A stretch of DNA of 64,000 bases, from contig NC_092019.1 in assembly GCF_042242105.1 (NCBI RefSeq), forward strand, positions 10,134,328 through 10,198,327, written 5' to 3'. Source of the DNA: Pempheris klunzingeri (Eukaryota; Chordata; Actinopteri; Acropomatiformes; Pempheridae). The notes below the pieces were generated by a model, which saw nothing but the letters and a program-made list of their open reading frames with translations, had not been told where the DNA came from and made no database searches. The position numbers and the translations under genes are program-made. This document shows positions 24,200 through 35,800 of the stretch, one piece after another. Each line of letters starts with the position of its first letter. Within the stretch, counting starts at the first letter, position 1.

Positions 24200-26150
24200 T
24201 AGTTATTGGTGGTGTGCATGATCAAGGCAGCCTGTTCTATCCTTAGAGCCACTAATTAAACATATCAAAGTAGACAGAATTCATTTTTATACACAGACAA
24301 TTTTCAACATTGATTTTAAAGATTCAGATAAAAGATTTTTGCTTCAAAAAATTATCTTGCAATTCCTGATGAGCTGAATGCTGTTTTCAGTTCATATCAC
24401 CAAGGTGTTTGAAAAGAGCGGAGAAAAAGAAAAGCTCCTCATAAGAATACACCCCAACCCCCCACCCCCACTCCTTTCATGACACACGTTAACACATAAA
24501 AGGACATTTCTCAGAAGCCACACTGACACGTCTATGCAGGTTTAACACAATGAGGAGGAAACAATAAAACCCAGAATTCATCTTACCAGAAATGAGCTCT
24601 GCAGCAGGATTTGACACAAATAGCAAGCATTGCAAGGTGGAAGGATGACATGAAAGCTTGATGCGCAACACAAGAACAGACCAATTCAGGAGCAGTGATT
24701 TTGACAGACAATTTGGTAAGTACATCAACTTCTCAATTTTTATGAACTGCTGTTTACTAGACCAACTTAATTGCTCTCACCTCCCACACCTACAAACACA
24801 GTGTGTAGTTGATCCTGTACACACATGTATGTCAACAATGTCAGCCACAGGAAGTGAGGGTCGGTATGGGTGTCAAAGCAGGTGGTTCTGTATATGTAGA
24901 TAGTGGGAGAAAATGGTTTGAGATGTGGTTTAAGACAGATCACATGAATTTGATTATGGTTAGAGCAGTAGGAAGGTTGTGATATTAATAGACAGATGAG
25001 CACAGAATCTACATCTAGTCTGGTGATGGCTGTTGAAAGTGTTGCTTGTATCTGTGAAATTAGAAAAGTAGAGTTAGGGTTAGTTATGTGAGGTTACCAT
25101 CAGCTATAGTGAATCAACCAAAATATTATCATTGCTATGGATTTCTTGTAGTCTGTGAAAGTAGTTTGTTGCTTTGAAATAGCAGCCGTTGGGTTTTTGG
25201 GTATTTGTTAAAGTGGCCTTTCAGACATGACTCACTCAATGACAATCATATCTGAAAAGTTCAGCTTAAAGGGCAGGAAATTCCAGTAATATCTCTGAAT
25301 TCCTTCACAATAAAGAGTATGTTTTTTTTTCCAAATTATTTCTATTTTGTATGATATTAAAAAAAAATGTTTAGTGTGGAACATAAGAGTTTCACTCATC
25401 ATGATGGTGTGGAACATTGTGTCATAAGACAGGAGAAACACCATCTGTCTCTATTTCTTTGAAGATTTCTTGAAGTGGAGGCAAGTTTTCACTTCAGAGC
25501 AAAGTTTCTCAATTCCTCTCAACATCATAAGACAGTAGGATCAGAAGTCAAAGTATCTTATTGTTGATAAAGTAAGTAGAAGTAGATTTCTTTTTATTTT
25601 AATGACTGTACAGCTTCAGTTCACATAAGTCTTTGGTAAGAAACTTTTGGATTCCCCTCATGAAGGCTTTTGTAACCAAAGAGCACCTTTATGTGTCTCA
25701 AATACCACTTTTGGTATTTTTATACTGGAGGGTTGTTGGAATTCATGGCTGCCAGACTAGAGCGTGTATTGTAGACTTGGTTTCAAGAATTGGAATAGTT
25801 ATTTTTGCACATTCACACACACACACGTATACACAAAAGCTAGCCACCAAGATATTGAAAAGGATCAAATTACAGTATACAGAATATGTGTAAGATTATC
25901 ATCATTGTTATAACTTGTATGTAATTTATACATTTTGCTGTTTAACTTGGTGTTACTTTATTCATGGTAATTTTAGTAATTATTGCATTGTTTTATTGAT
26001 AGTATAATAAACCAGTTTTTGTGTACATCAAGGGCCACAATGTTTTTGTATCATTCCAAATGTTTTGTTAAATTTAATATCTTCTTTCTCAGGATGTCAT
26101 GAAGATAAAATGTGTTTATCCAAAGTAATCCCCAAATCTTCTGATTCTCC
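24200..26150. other. Intergenic region between receptors A and B
   Basis: About 2 kb with no recognisable coding exon and no decayed receptor copy: no TM7 NPxxY-type or DRY-type remnant was found. A short CA run lies at 25816-25826. A 5' UTR exon of receptor B may lie here but cannot be placed. Confidence 0.5.
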
Positions 26151-26162
26151 TCACACAGCAGT

Positions 26163-27610
26163 ATGAACATATCAGAGAACGAGATGTACGACTATAGTTC
26201 CGATATTGTCTGTGATGAGGGTTGCAGTGCAGAGTTCCTCGATAGCTCCACGATCTTGCCAGTTCTTTACTACTCGCTGTTTTGTCTGGGTCTGCTTGGT
26301 ATGTTCAAAAAGACCAGAATCACACATTTTACACATTAGTTCTGCTCAAGATTTTTTTTCACCCGAAAGAGCCTAAAATAACATTTAATAATTCAAATTG
26401 ATTTCACAGGCAACGCCACAGTTCTCTGGATTCTCCTCCAGCACATAAAACTGAGGACTATGACGGATGTATGCCTCCTCAACCTTGTCCTGTCTGACCT
26501 CATACTGGCTGCATCCCTGCCCCTCTGGGCCTACAATTCCGAGAACCTTGTATCATGCAAACTAATGACAGGAGTCTATCAGGTGGGGCATTTTTTTATT
26601 ATTATCATTATTTACAACACAAAACAATGAACAGACTTTGGGCACCTATGATTCAGAAAGCAGAATTCATACAGAGGTGCAGATGAATAATGAGATATTA
26701 CAGTGTTTTATGTTGTTTTCTCTGATTGAGGACCATAATATACTATAAATATGGTGAGATCACGTGTTCTCGGGTGCTGTGTGAAAAAGCTGCTGTGTAA
26801 TATCAGCTGTATTAAGACCCTCATTGAGGCCTGAAAAGTCTGACACCTTATTTCACATCCTGTTTTGGCTTTGCTTCCTCGGAACAGTTGGGTTTCTACA
26901 GTGGGACTTTCTTTGTGACCCTCATGAGTGTGGACCGCTACCTGGCCATCGTCCATGCTGTTGCAGCCATGCGAGCCCGAACACTTCGCTATGGGATTAC
27001 AGCCAGCACGATTATCTGGGTTATGTCTGTCATTGTGGGAATCCCTCAAGTGATATTTGCCACCTTGGAGATTGATGAGTTGTGCAACACCTCCTACTGC
27101 CAGCCACTGTACCCAGACGAGAGGCAGCAGTTTTGGAAGTTGCTGCGAAACTTCAGTGAGAACACAGTGGGCCTTTTTGTGTGCCTCCCCATCATGATTT
27201 TCTGCTATGTGAAAATCCTTATTGTGCTGTCCAAGACCAGGAACTCCAAAAAAGCCAAAGCTGTGAAGTTGATTTTCACCATAGTGTGTGTCTTTGTGGT
27301 ATGCTGGGTCCCCTACAATGTCACAGTTTTCCTTCAGACACTGGAAGAACTTGAAATCCTGAATACCTGCAAAGCTTCACAACTCATCAACTCTGCCATG
27401 GGCTTTGCTGAGATCATTGCACTGTCTCACTGCTGTCTAAATCCAGTCATCTATGCCTTTGTAGGGGAGAAGTTTAGGAAGTCACTGGTCAAAGTGCTGT
27501 CTAGATCTCTCTGCTGGAGACAGCAGAGGCAAGCAACTGTCAGCAGCAAAGACACCACAGACAGGGATACGTCCAATACACCCTTAAAATCAGATAATAG
27601 AGACTCATGA
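26163..27610 (+). CDS. Chemokine receptor B (CCR1/2/3/5/8-like), three coding exons
   Basis: Exons 26163-26298, 26410-26582 and 26888-27610 give 343 residues. The first exon is preceded by an AG acceptor at 26157-26161, so an upstream 5' UTR exon is likely. The N-terminus has MYDYSSD (sulfation-type) and Cys residues (CDEGC). Introns fall after GLLG| at the end of TM1 (phase 1) and after MTGVYQ| in TM3 (phase 0). Also seen: TDVCLLNLVLSDL (TM2), a TM3 Cys (VSCKL), a perfect DRYLAIVHAV, RARTLRYG, ECL2 (NTSYCQP), KKAKAVKLI, CWVPYN, HCCLNPVIYAFVGEKFRK and a Ser/Thr-rich tail. DRYLAIVHAV with RART resembles the CCR1/2/3/5 group. The loop between TM2 and TM3 is shortened and lacks WxFG, unlike receptors A and C. 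The paralogue is not resolved. Confidence 0.9.
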
Positions 27611-27700
27611 ACACACCCTCCTTCTGTGTAGTGGTGGTGAGTGCATGTGTGCTTGTGATGATGTGTGTGTGTTTTTTTTTCATTAAAGACGGCAAAGTCT

Positions 27701-27729
27701 GTGCGTGTGCGTGTGCGTGTGCGTGTGCG
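27701..27729. repeat. (GTGCGT)n hexamer repeat in receptor B 3' UTR
   Basis: GTGCGT units repeat about five times, upstream of the poly(A) signals. Confidence 0.85.
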
Positions 27730-27831
27730 GAGCAAAAGGTTACTATAAGAACAGAGGAATGTTTTGTTTTGAAAGTGTATTGAAATGTATACATTAAAAA
27801 AATTGTAAAATTATATTGGTTTGTAAAGTAA

Positions 27832-27846
27832 AATAAAGGAAATAAA
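27832..27846 (+). terminator. Polyadenylation signals of receptor B
   Basis: Two AATAAA hexamers (27832-27837 and 27841-27846), about 230 bp after the stop codon. They lie between a GTGCGT hexamer repeat and a large GT microsatellite. Confidence 0.6.
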
Positions 27847-27906
27847 ATGTGATTGCTCTTTCTTCATTATCCTTATAAGTGAGAAAAAAAAAGTCAGACC
27901 ATCAGA

Positions 27907-27907
<1 letters not shown>

Positions 27908-27978
<71 letters not shown>

Positions 27979-27987
27979 ATGTGTGTG
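27908..27987. repeat. (GT)n microsatellite downstream of receptor B
   Basis: About 60 uninterrupted bases of GT flanked by GTGC and GTAT variants. It begins about 60 bp past the poly(A) signals. Confidence 0.95.
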
Positions 27988-27989
27988 AA

Positions 27990-28759
27990 ATATCAAGAAA
28001 GTGATTACGTACCAAAGTGCATCAACATGCATATGCTTGAGGTGATGAAATCATTTCAGTCATTCTTGGCAGCTTGTAATTATCTGACAAGAAGTGAGCA
28101 GAGCAGAATCCCTGTGTCATATAACAACAACCTACCTGACTAACAGGCCAGTGTTTGATCAGCGGGGCCCATAATTCAGCTACCAACTGAATCAAAATGA
28201 TACATACAAATGTTAAGATCTATGAAATGCAATAGTCACATCTCATTTTGAGCTGTAGATATTAGTCAGAACTTTTCCCTGCACATAGAAAGTAATTTGC
28301 TTTCTATACTCTGTGCTGGTTTGAAAAAACTGTCAGACTGCGCCGATGCATGTGTCAATAGTCTCACTTCCTTGAAGCGCAAATGTACAAATGCAGACAC
28401 ATGAAGTTCTGCAAGAAGCACAACCCTTCATGCAGAGCTCTGCATGGCTCCAGCTGCGTGTACTTGCTGGTCTGATCACCCTGTCGCTTTGCACAAGCGG
28501 ACTTCTGGTTTTATGTATCCGCAGACATTGTGGTCACAGACATCACAAAGGCATTGCCAGGAAATAACAAACCATACATTTCTCATATGCAAGCCCACAA
28601 GCCCACCTGAAGCTTTGTTAGGGGGTGGGAGTACTTAAGAAGGCTTGCATAATGCTCACACCATCTTCCTGCAGTGTACAATTTGCACAGTGCCTAATTG
28701 GATACAAACATAATCATTTCTTTGATTTAGCTATTTACCTCAACGTCTTGTGATTCAGA
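27990..28759. other. Intergenic / upstream region of receptor C
   Basis: No coding signal. It contains an exact 18-bp palindrome CATGCAGAGCTCTGCATG at 28429-28446, about 310 bp before the first possible receptor C ATG. Promoter elements of receptor C are presumed here but not identified. Confidence 0.5.
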
Positions 28760-31700
28760 ATGAACACCACTATCAGCTGTCTTCTTAACAGCACTTGCAG
28801 GTAAAGCTGTTTTTGTTTTTATTTATTTTACTTTTACATGCATATGCTTTAATTTGACATATCAGTTGTGGTTATGAAGTTTAATGCGCAATACAATTCA
28901 AGAGTAAGAAATTAGTTGACTGGGGCAGACCGCTATACAATTTACATTACCACTGTAATGATTTTTAAAGACAGACACCTACATTAACTCTGTCTTTTTA
29001 AAGAAATGAAATAAACGAGAAATAAAAACAAATAAAATGTCCTGTATTTGGATAGTTTTAAGCATTTGGAGTCATATTACTTAAAGTCTCGGAGCCTATC
29101 AGAGAGACATTAATCCAGAATCATCTTCTTTACTGAATAACATGTCAAGACAACTCTTAAACACAGATATGTGCTCATAACCATTGTTTGCTAAAACGGA
29201 ATCAGCCCTGTGCATCATCTGCTCACTTCTAAAAATTCTCACAATTTGGTAGACTGCGTGGTTCAGTCTGAAACAAGTTAACAGCTCTCGCTGTCTACAG
29301 AAAACAGTCAGCTTTCCTTCGCAGAGGCTACCGTGCACAATATTCTAACTTTGTAGAGACAGAGTAATACACACCCATGCACTGGTAAAACTAGCTGCAC
29401 CATTATACATGTTAGATCTGTGCTGAGATGTTTGTGTGGTTTGGTCTATGTTAGCCAAACAGAACAACAATATAAAATGCACACAAACAGCTCTAGCGAA
29501 TCCTTTGAATCCACTATGTAAAGCTGAGAAAGGCCGTTTAGTTTGGTGGAATTGGGCAAAAATTCCATAATAACCTTTCAGCATGTTGTAATTCATGTTG
29601 TCTGAGAGAAAACTAGTGTTCTGCACATCCTCGTTTTTCTGTTTTCAGGCTTTAGAAAATCTAGCCCGTGATGAGAGACTCACAGGTCACAAGTCCTCTC
29701 AGGGAGTGAGCTTTCCCATTGGTTGTTTTGCACATGCACGCTTGCATGCAAGTCCCTTCAGATGCTGATGAAAGCCTGATTTAATGGTAGAAAATCCTGT
29801 AGAAATGGCTGCTGTTCCAGCATAGCGACACCAACAACTGTCCACACTACCAAGCAACCCAACAAAGGGGAGGATGGACTTATCAAAAAGACAAAAAGAG
29901 AGTCTAAAAGGGAGGCTGACAATAAACGCAATAAAACACAAGTCAGCATCAGCAAAGTGTAAATGACTAATTTGATCCACCTTCAGTCATCCCCATTCTT
30001 TTTTTGCCTTTTCCAGAGAACTACCTCCTTCAGCTAATAGTTATTTTTGGACACCCTACGTATGCCGAAAAACAATATCCCACTGTGGAATAATGCACTT
30101 TATACCCTACAGGGTACTTCTTATAGTATGTACTCTAAACTGCAATTCAGCTGAACCACATAAAGCCTGTGAGCCTATTAAATATTTATTTTTAGTCTTA
30201 ACAAGAAACAAATTACATTATTTAATGAAAACCCTCTAAAGCTTTATAAGAAAAGTTTAAACTATGTCAAAGTTGAAACCTAAAACTGGACTAATCCAGG
30301 GTGTGTGTAGTGTTTCTCTTCCTTTTTTTTTTTCCTTATACTTCCACAGAAAGTAGGTCATGTTTTAAATATTTTCCAGGCAGCTGACCATGGCCACGAC
30401 CATTCCTGCTATCAGTGCTGACAGTAGCTCAAGTGAGAATGAATCTACATACGACTTACAAGGGTAAGCTTAAGCCTACAGCTGACACCTATGCCATCGC
30501 ATTTTGTTCTCTGTGTTGTTTTTTAAGTCTCTGATGCGTCTTTGTCAGTCTGCTCCTTTGCCAGCCTCCACTGAATCTGTTTGCAGCTAGCTGAGCGGTT
30601 TAGTTTTCCTTCCACTTTCACCGTGTTTTTCCATTACATCTGTTTTGCTGGCATGCGCTCCTCAATTGGGCTGCAAGATTACAGCTAAATCATGCAGCTT
30701 TAGTGCATGTTTTTTTCTGTGTAATCCAATAAACTGAACTGAGGACTTCCTAATCATTCAGTCTTTTGTTGTTGTTGTTTTTGTTTCTCTGTTTCCCAGC
30801 ACCCCCACAGACTATTACCTTGACTATGAAGATGGCTACGGGCTGTGTGTGTATGAGCGTCATGGAGCCAACTTTCTTCCAGCCCTCTATGCCACGTTTT
30901 TCCTCCTTGGCCTTCTGGGTAACTGTCTGGTCATCTGGGTGATTTCTTGTGGAGTGCGACTCCGCAGCATGACAGACGTGTGCCTCCTGAACTTGGCCAT
31001 CGCTGACCTTCTCTTGGTGTGTTCACTTCCCTTCCTGGCCCACCAAGCCCGGGACCAGTGGTTGTTTGGGGATTCTATGTGCAAAGTGGTCCTGGGTATT
31101 TATCATATTGCTTTTTACTGTGGGATCTTTTTCATCAGTCTAATGAGCATTGACCGGTACTTGGCTATAGTACATGCTGTTTATGCAATAAGAGCACGGA
31201 CGAGGTCTTTTGGAATGATCGCAGCTGCTGTTACATGGGTGGCTGGATTTTTCGCTTCTTTTCCCGACCTCATCTTTCTCAAACAGCAGTTTGTCGGTCA
31301 TCAGCTTAATTTCTGCTTCCCTGCATATCCCACACCTGCTTTGGATGATACCAACTCTCACTTCTGGAGGATTTTCAGCCTTTTTAAAATGAACATTTTG
31401 GGTCTATTTCTCCCATTTGTCATCATGGGTTTCTGCTACTCACAGATTGTCTGGAGGCTTCTGTACAGCCAGTCATCCAAAAAACAGGCCATCCGTCTAG
31501 TTATCATAGTTGTGGCTGTTTTCTTCTGCTGCTGGGTCCCGTACAACATTGCATCATTCTTTAAAGCGCTGGAGCTATTGCAAATCTATACAGACTGTGA
31601 AAGCAGCAAAACCATCATACTGGCTTTACAAGTCACTGAAGTCATTGCCTACTCTCACAGCTGCCTCAACCCCATCCTGTATGTCTTTGCTGGGGAGAAG

Positions 31701-31844
31701 TTCAGGAGGCAGCTGCTGAGGCTGATGAACAGAACTCCCTGCGTATTATGTAAGGTCATCAAGGTCTGCATACCTCAGGACAGAATCACCGGGTCAGTCT
31801 ACTCACAGACCACCAGTCTGGATGACAGGAGCACTGCTATGTAA
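28760..31844 (+). CDS. Chemokine receptor C (CCR2/4/5-like), two or three coding exons
   Basis: Exons 28760-28800, 30380-30463 and 30800-31844 keep frame throughout. Translation could start at the exon 1 ATG (389 residues) or at the ATG in exon 2 (30390, ACC-ATG-G context, 372 residues). The second gives a length closer to the family. The N-terminus carries an acidic Tyr cluster (TDYYLDYEDGYGLC), a strong sulfation candidate. The whole heptahelical part is in one exon: GLLGNCLVIW (TM1), TDVCLLNLAIADL (TM2), DQWLFGDSMC (ECL1/TM3), DRYLAIVHAVYAIRARTRS, ECL2 Cys (NFCFPAY), KKQAIRLVI, CWVPYN, SHSCLNPILYVFAGEKFRR. The tail is Ser/Thr-rich. It lacks the two body introns found in receptor B. Subtype within CCR2/4/5 is not resolved. 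Confidence 0.9.
29000..30379. other. Receptor C intron 1
   Basis: Between 28801 and 30379 lies about 1.6 kb of intron with no other recognised feature. Minus-strand open frames at 29099-29980 have no family signature. Confidence 0.5.
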
Positions 31845-32126
31845 GTGGTGCTATGGAGGGGTGTGGTTTTGGTTACGTTTGTTCCCGTTACTCTTAACAA
31901 TACTCTTAACAATAAGGGCATTTCTTCAGAAGTCAAAATAAGATCATTCTGACTAATTCTCACCTCTTCCTAGGCTACTTTAGGTTAACAATCCGTGGGT
32001 AAGAGTGAGGGTAAGAGTACGGGAATTAAGTTAAGCCAGAAGGACAAGGACAAATTATGTTTGAGTTTAAAAGACACGAGCTTGATCTTATGGTCTCATT
32101 AGTTGCATGCAAGCAAACACAGTAAG

Positions 32127-32814
32127 CAGGGGTGTCCAAACTACGGCCAGCGGGCCAACTGCGGCCCGTGCTCCAATTTTCATTGGCCCGCAGGAAATTC
32201 TAAAACTGTATTGGAAAGTTGCCCACACATGGAACCTGCGCTGCACTGCACTTTTGCATTACGGAGGAGCTGCTTGATGTTAGCAGGCTAAAGTGCAGTT
32301 GGCATGATCAGAGTTAAATGGGACGAGCTGCGTGGTGGTACGACGGATGGGGCTCGGGGGCGAGGGGGAGGGCGCTCTACCATTGTCATGTGCGCTGCTT
32401 AAGTCGTGGCTCTGTGCTGCAGAGGTTTTATTCCCTGAGATCAGAAATGGACCAGTTTTGAAGAGAGAAGGAGCTCTTCATGGGCTCAGTGACCCTCTCT
32501 GGTTGGCATTTTTAGTGGATCTCACTGATCACCTGAACAAGAGCCTACAAGGCAAAGACCAGCTTGTACCACAACTAATAAATGAAAGCCCACTGATGGA
32601 AAGGCTGTTTTTTTTCTTGAATCATATTCAGTTATCAAGCAGAATTTATCTACATTTGATTGATTTTGCCAACTTTAATCCACTAGAGGTGAGGCGATAT
32701 ACATCACCTCTAGTGGATTAAAGTTAGCAGCATAGCTCACTTCTAGTGAGTGGCCCAGCCCTTTGTATGTTTTTCTGTATGTGGCCCTCAGTGAAAAAAG
32801 TTTGGACACCCCTG
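32127..32814 (+). mobile_element. Internally deleted hAT-type DNA transposon
   Basis: The element begins CAGGGGTGTCCAAACT (32127-32142) and ends with its reverse complement AGTTTGGACACCCCTG (32799-32814). These are hAT-like terminal inverted repeats of 16 bp. Flanks CAGTAAG and CAGTATAG look like an imperfect 8-bp target duplication. At about 690 bp it is far shorter than an autonomous hAT. Inside, an open frame at 32332-32721 carries WLAFLVDLTDHLN and LQGKDQLV, which resemble hAT transposases of the GTF2IRD2/ZBED-related type. It is therefore a deletion derivative, unlikely to be autonomous. It lies about 280 bp after the receptor C stop codon and could fall in its 3' UTR. Confidence 0.8.
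32671..32725. repeat. 22-bp perfect hairpin inside the hAT element
   Basis: The left arm 32671-32692 and right arm 32704-32725 are exact reverse complements (core CCACTAGAGGTGA) around an 11-nt loop. A further related half, CACTTCTAGTGAG, follows about ten bases after the right arm. Confidence 0.85.
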
Positions 32815-35800
32815 CAGTATAGTATAGCTTATTACATTTTAGCATACATTAATAATTTGTTATAGGTTTATAAGCTCTTCACAAGGACATTAAACGGAAT
32901 TGTATTGTATATATCATTTTGGGTACTTTTTTTGACTGCATTCAGAATGGAACAGATCACACCAGCGTTTGCCTGCAACATTAGGTGATATTATTATTTT
33001 GAATTGAATTTTGTTCTCTTTTTTTTTATCACATGCTACTAGGTGATGCAGGGTGTGAAACTGTGTCAATTATAACAGCTGTCAACAATGTCAGCATTCG
33101 TAGCCACAGCATCCTGTTTTACTCACAGGCTGTCAAAAGCCAGAGTTTAGCTTAGACACTGACAACTGCCTTGCATTCAGTTGAGGGGAAAACACCATTA
33201 TAAAAGAAATACCAACTTTTATTTGCACATGATGACTAGTCTCATAACTGCATTAGTTTTGGATGTATAAAACAGCTGCACAGACAAAAGTTCGTGGTGC
33301 AAGCTGGCATCCTTAGTATTGCAAACCTCATAGCATATGTAGCAGATTTGCTACTAACCTCAACCCAGAAAAAACCACAACATGAAGGAGGAAGTATGTA
33401 ACCAAGTTGTCACTATAACCTTTGCAGTCTGTATGAACAAGTAAGCGTGCCAAATTGTATTTCTTTAATTTTAGTCAGTTCTAATAAATTGGATGTACCA
33501 GTGCAAGCAGATATTTTTGTAATGTTGATGTCATGTTAAATATTATGTATTATATGAGGATATTGCCTTTTTTCAATAAATTGCATTATGAAATACCCCA
33601 TGTATTCGATATATTCTTTTTTTTCCACACACTGATATTTCTTTATTGTATTTTTGCATCTAACTTCCTTGTCTGTTGTGGAAGGCATTTTCAAATATAA
33701 TCCACAAAAGACAAAGAAAAATTTGTTATCCACAATATTTGATTTTTCTTAGCATGGCCTTCAGTAGCAGAGGGACGCTGATGCTATTGCACCATTGTGA
33801 CACCCAGCCTAGCCTCATTCATAAAGATGTGCTTATCTTGATTAGAAAATCAACCAATACATTGAGGCCGATTGCGATTCCACTTTCTCACTTACAACAA
33901 CAGCCTTGCATTTACTGTGATGTGTAATAGTAGGGCAGGTTTACTGTAGGGGTACAGAGGGTGCAGCACTGCAGTAGCATTTCAGGGTTTCACTCTGAAA
34001 CATTTCAAGCTGCTAAAGTCACCTTGGTGCACTTGGATAAGATGTCTGGATACAAATTTAGCAAGGACCAGGGGATGGTGGGGGAGAGTCTGATTATAAG
34101 GTTGTTTGTGTGGCCTTCAAAGTGCTAAAGTAGCACAGCAAGGTCTTGGTGTTGATTCTCAATTGGAATCTAAAATATATTTACAATTATGGAACTTAAA
34201 AAAAAAACAAAAAAACATTAGTTGAGCAACTTTTCATAATTATGCCAATCTCTGATAAGAGTGACAGCTTTGATCAAATTACCAACAACATGCATGCTTT
34301 GCAATTTTGTAAGTAATAAGAAAGTAGAAAAAGAAGATACTGAATGTAATTTGAATAACTCCTCATTCCACTTTAAGTATTGTGAATACTTGTGAAACTC
34401 TCCACTAAGCCGAGGGACTTACCCACAACTGTTCAAGGGCTGACAAACTGTTTGAGCTGATATTCAAGCTTTTGCAAGCCAAGGTGAGGTAGCTACATCA
34501 GTACTTTACTCCTAAGTTAACTCTCAAGCCTCTGTGGGGGTGCACATGTTATTCCTGGGAACTCCGACAATGGTGACTGCTTGGTTTCTGTTGTTTTCCA
34601 GAACGTCAGAGACTCTGTCCTCGCTTTGTACTGCTGACCTCAGTAGTGTTACTTTTGTTAAGCATGAAACTTGATGTTTGTGTGATCATCAAACCATTAA
34701 ACACAATGCCAGTTCTTTAGTGCCATCTAGTGGTCTCACAGAGCCTGGTTGCACAGTAGGCGTATTGTACATGTGATACAGTAATAATCTGAACAATCTG
34801 TTCGCACAATCAGTGCAAGTTTCTCCGAAGTGCGCTTGACTGTCAAGGTATTTTGCAAAAAGTACAGAAGTAGGCAGACGGATGCCCAGAAGCTACAGCA
34901 AGTGAGCTGTCTCAAAGAGGGAAACATCGTCTGGAGGCAAAGAACACATGGTCGAAGGGATGATATAGTCAGAACATCATGCAGCATTTGTTAGCCAAAC
35001 CATATTTATAAAGCATAACATAAGACACAAAGGGGACAAAGATGAAGGAACACTAAAGTGTGCCAGCATGCAACACCTTTACACACAGCTCCTGTTTGCG
35101 ATTTTTATCACAGTATTGCATGTAGAGATTGCACACTTATATCCTCTGTGGTTTTCATGCAAGATATTTGATTGTACTTGTGCTAAGAGAAAACACAACT
35201 GATCTCACACCTGATAAGAAAAGTTGTTCCTCTCACACATCTGTGCACAAACACTTGTTGAGACACAGGTAACAAAGGAGCAAAGGCAAACAGGCAGATG
35301 AGCCTGTACAAAACACGCTTCAATTAAGTCAATAGATAAATCTGTTGTATTGCACAATGAGTTATTTCCCACTTAAACATTTTATGCAGTTTCCTCAAAT
35401 AAAACATAAATATAGATGACAATCATGTGCATGCATGTGCATCAAGGCATAAAAAAACTATGGTAGCTTCTCCATTTTGATTTATGAGAACATGAGTAAC
35501 CTACAGTAGAAGCAGATTGAATTCACAGAATGTTCAAAGGACAGATAAGATGGGTAACACCCCCTCTCTGGCTCCTCGTTTAAGGTTATCACAAGTACGC
35601 ATCTTCATCAAAGTAAATCCATTCACCTAGTATTACTGTGCACATCTTGTTTTTATCTTATTATCTTGCTTTTGCTCTTGCTCTTTAACAGGATTTCCCC
35701 TCAGTGGTCAAAATATCAACTTCATCATGGTACCTTTATGCCACCGTGAGTCAAGAACATTGAAACATGCGCGATGGTTCACTTTTCTCACGGTTACTAG

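Noticed and set aside
24658..25893. Possible decayed fourth receptor between A and B
   Set aside because: No transmembrane or DRY/NPxxY-type remnant in any frame.
29099..29980. Minus-strand ORFs in receptor C intron 1
   Set aside because: Short, overlapping in different frames, no splice context and no recognised domain.
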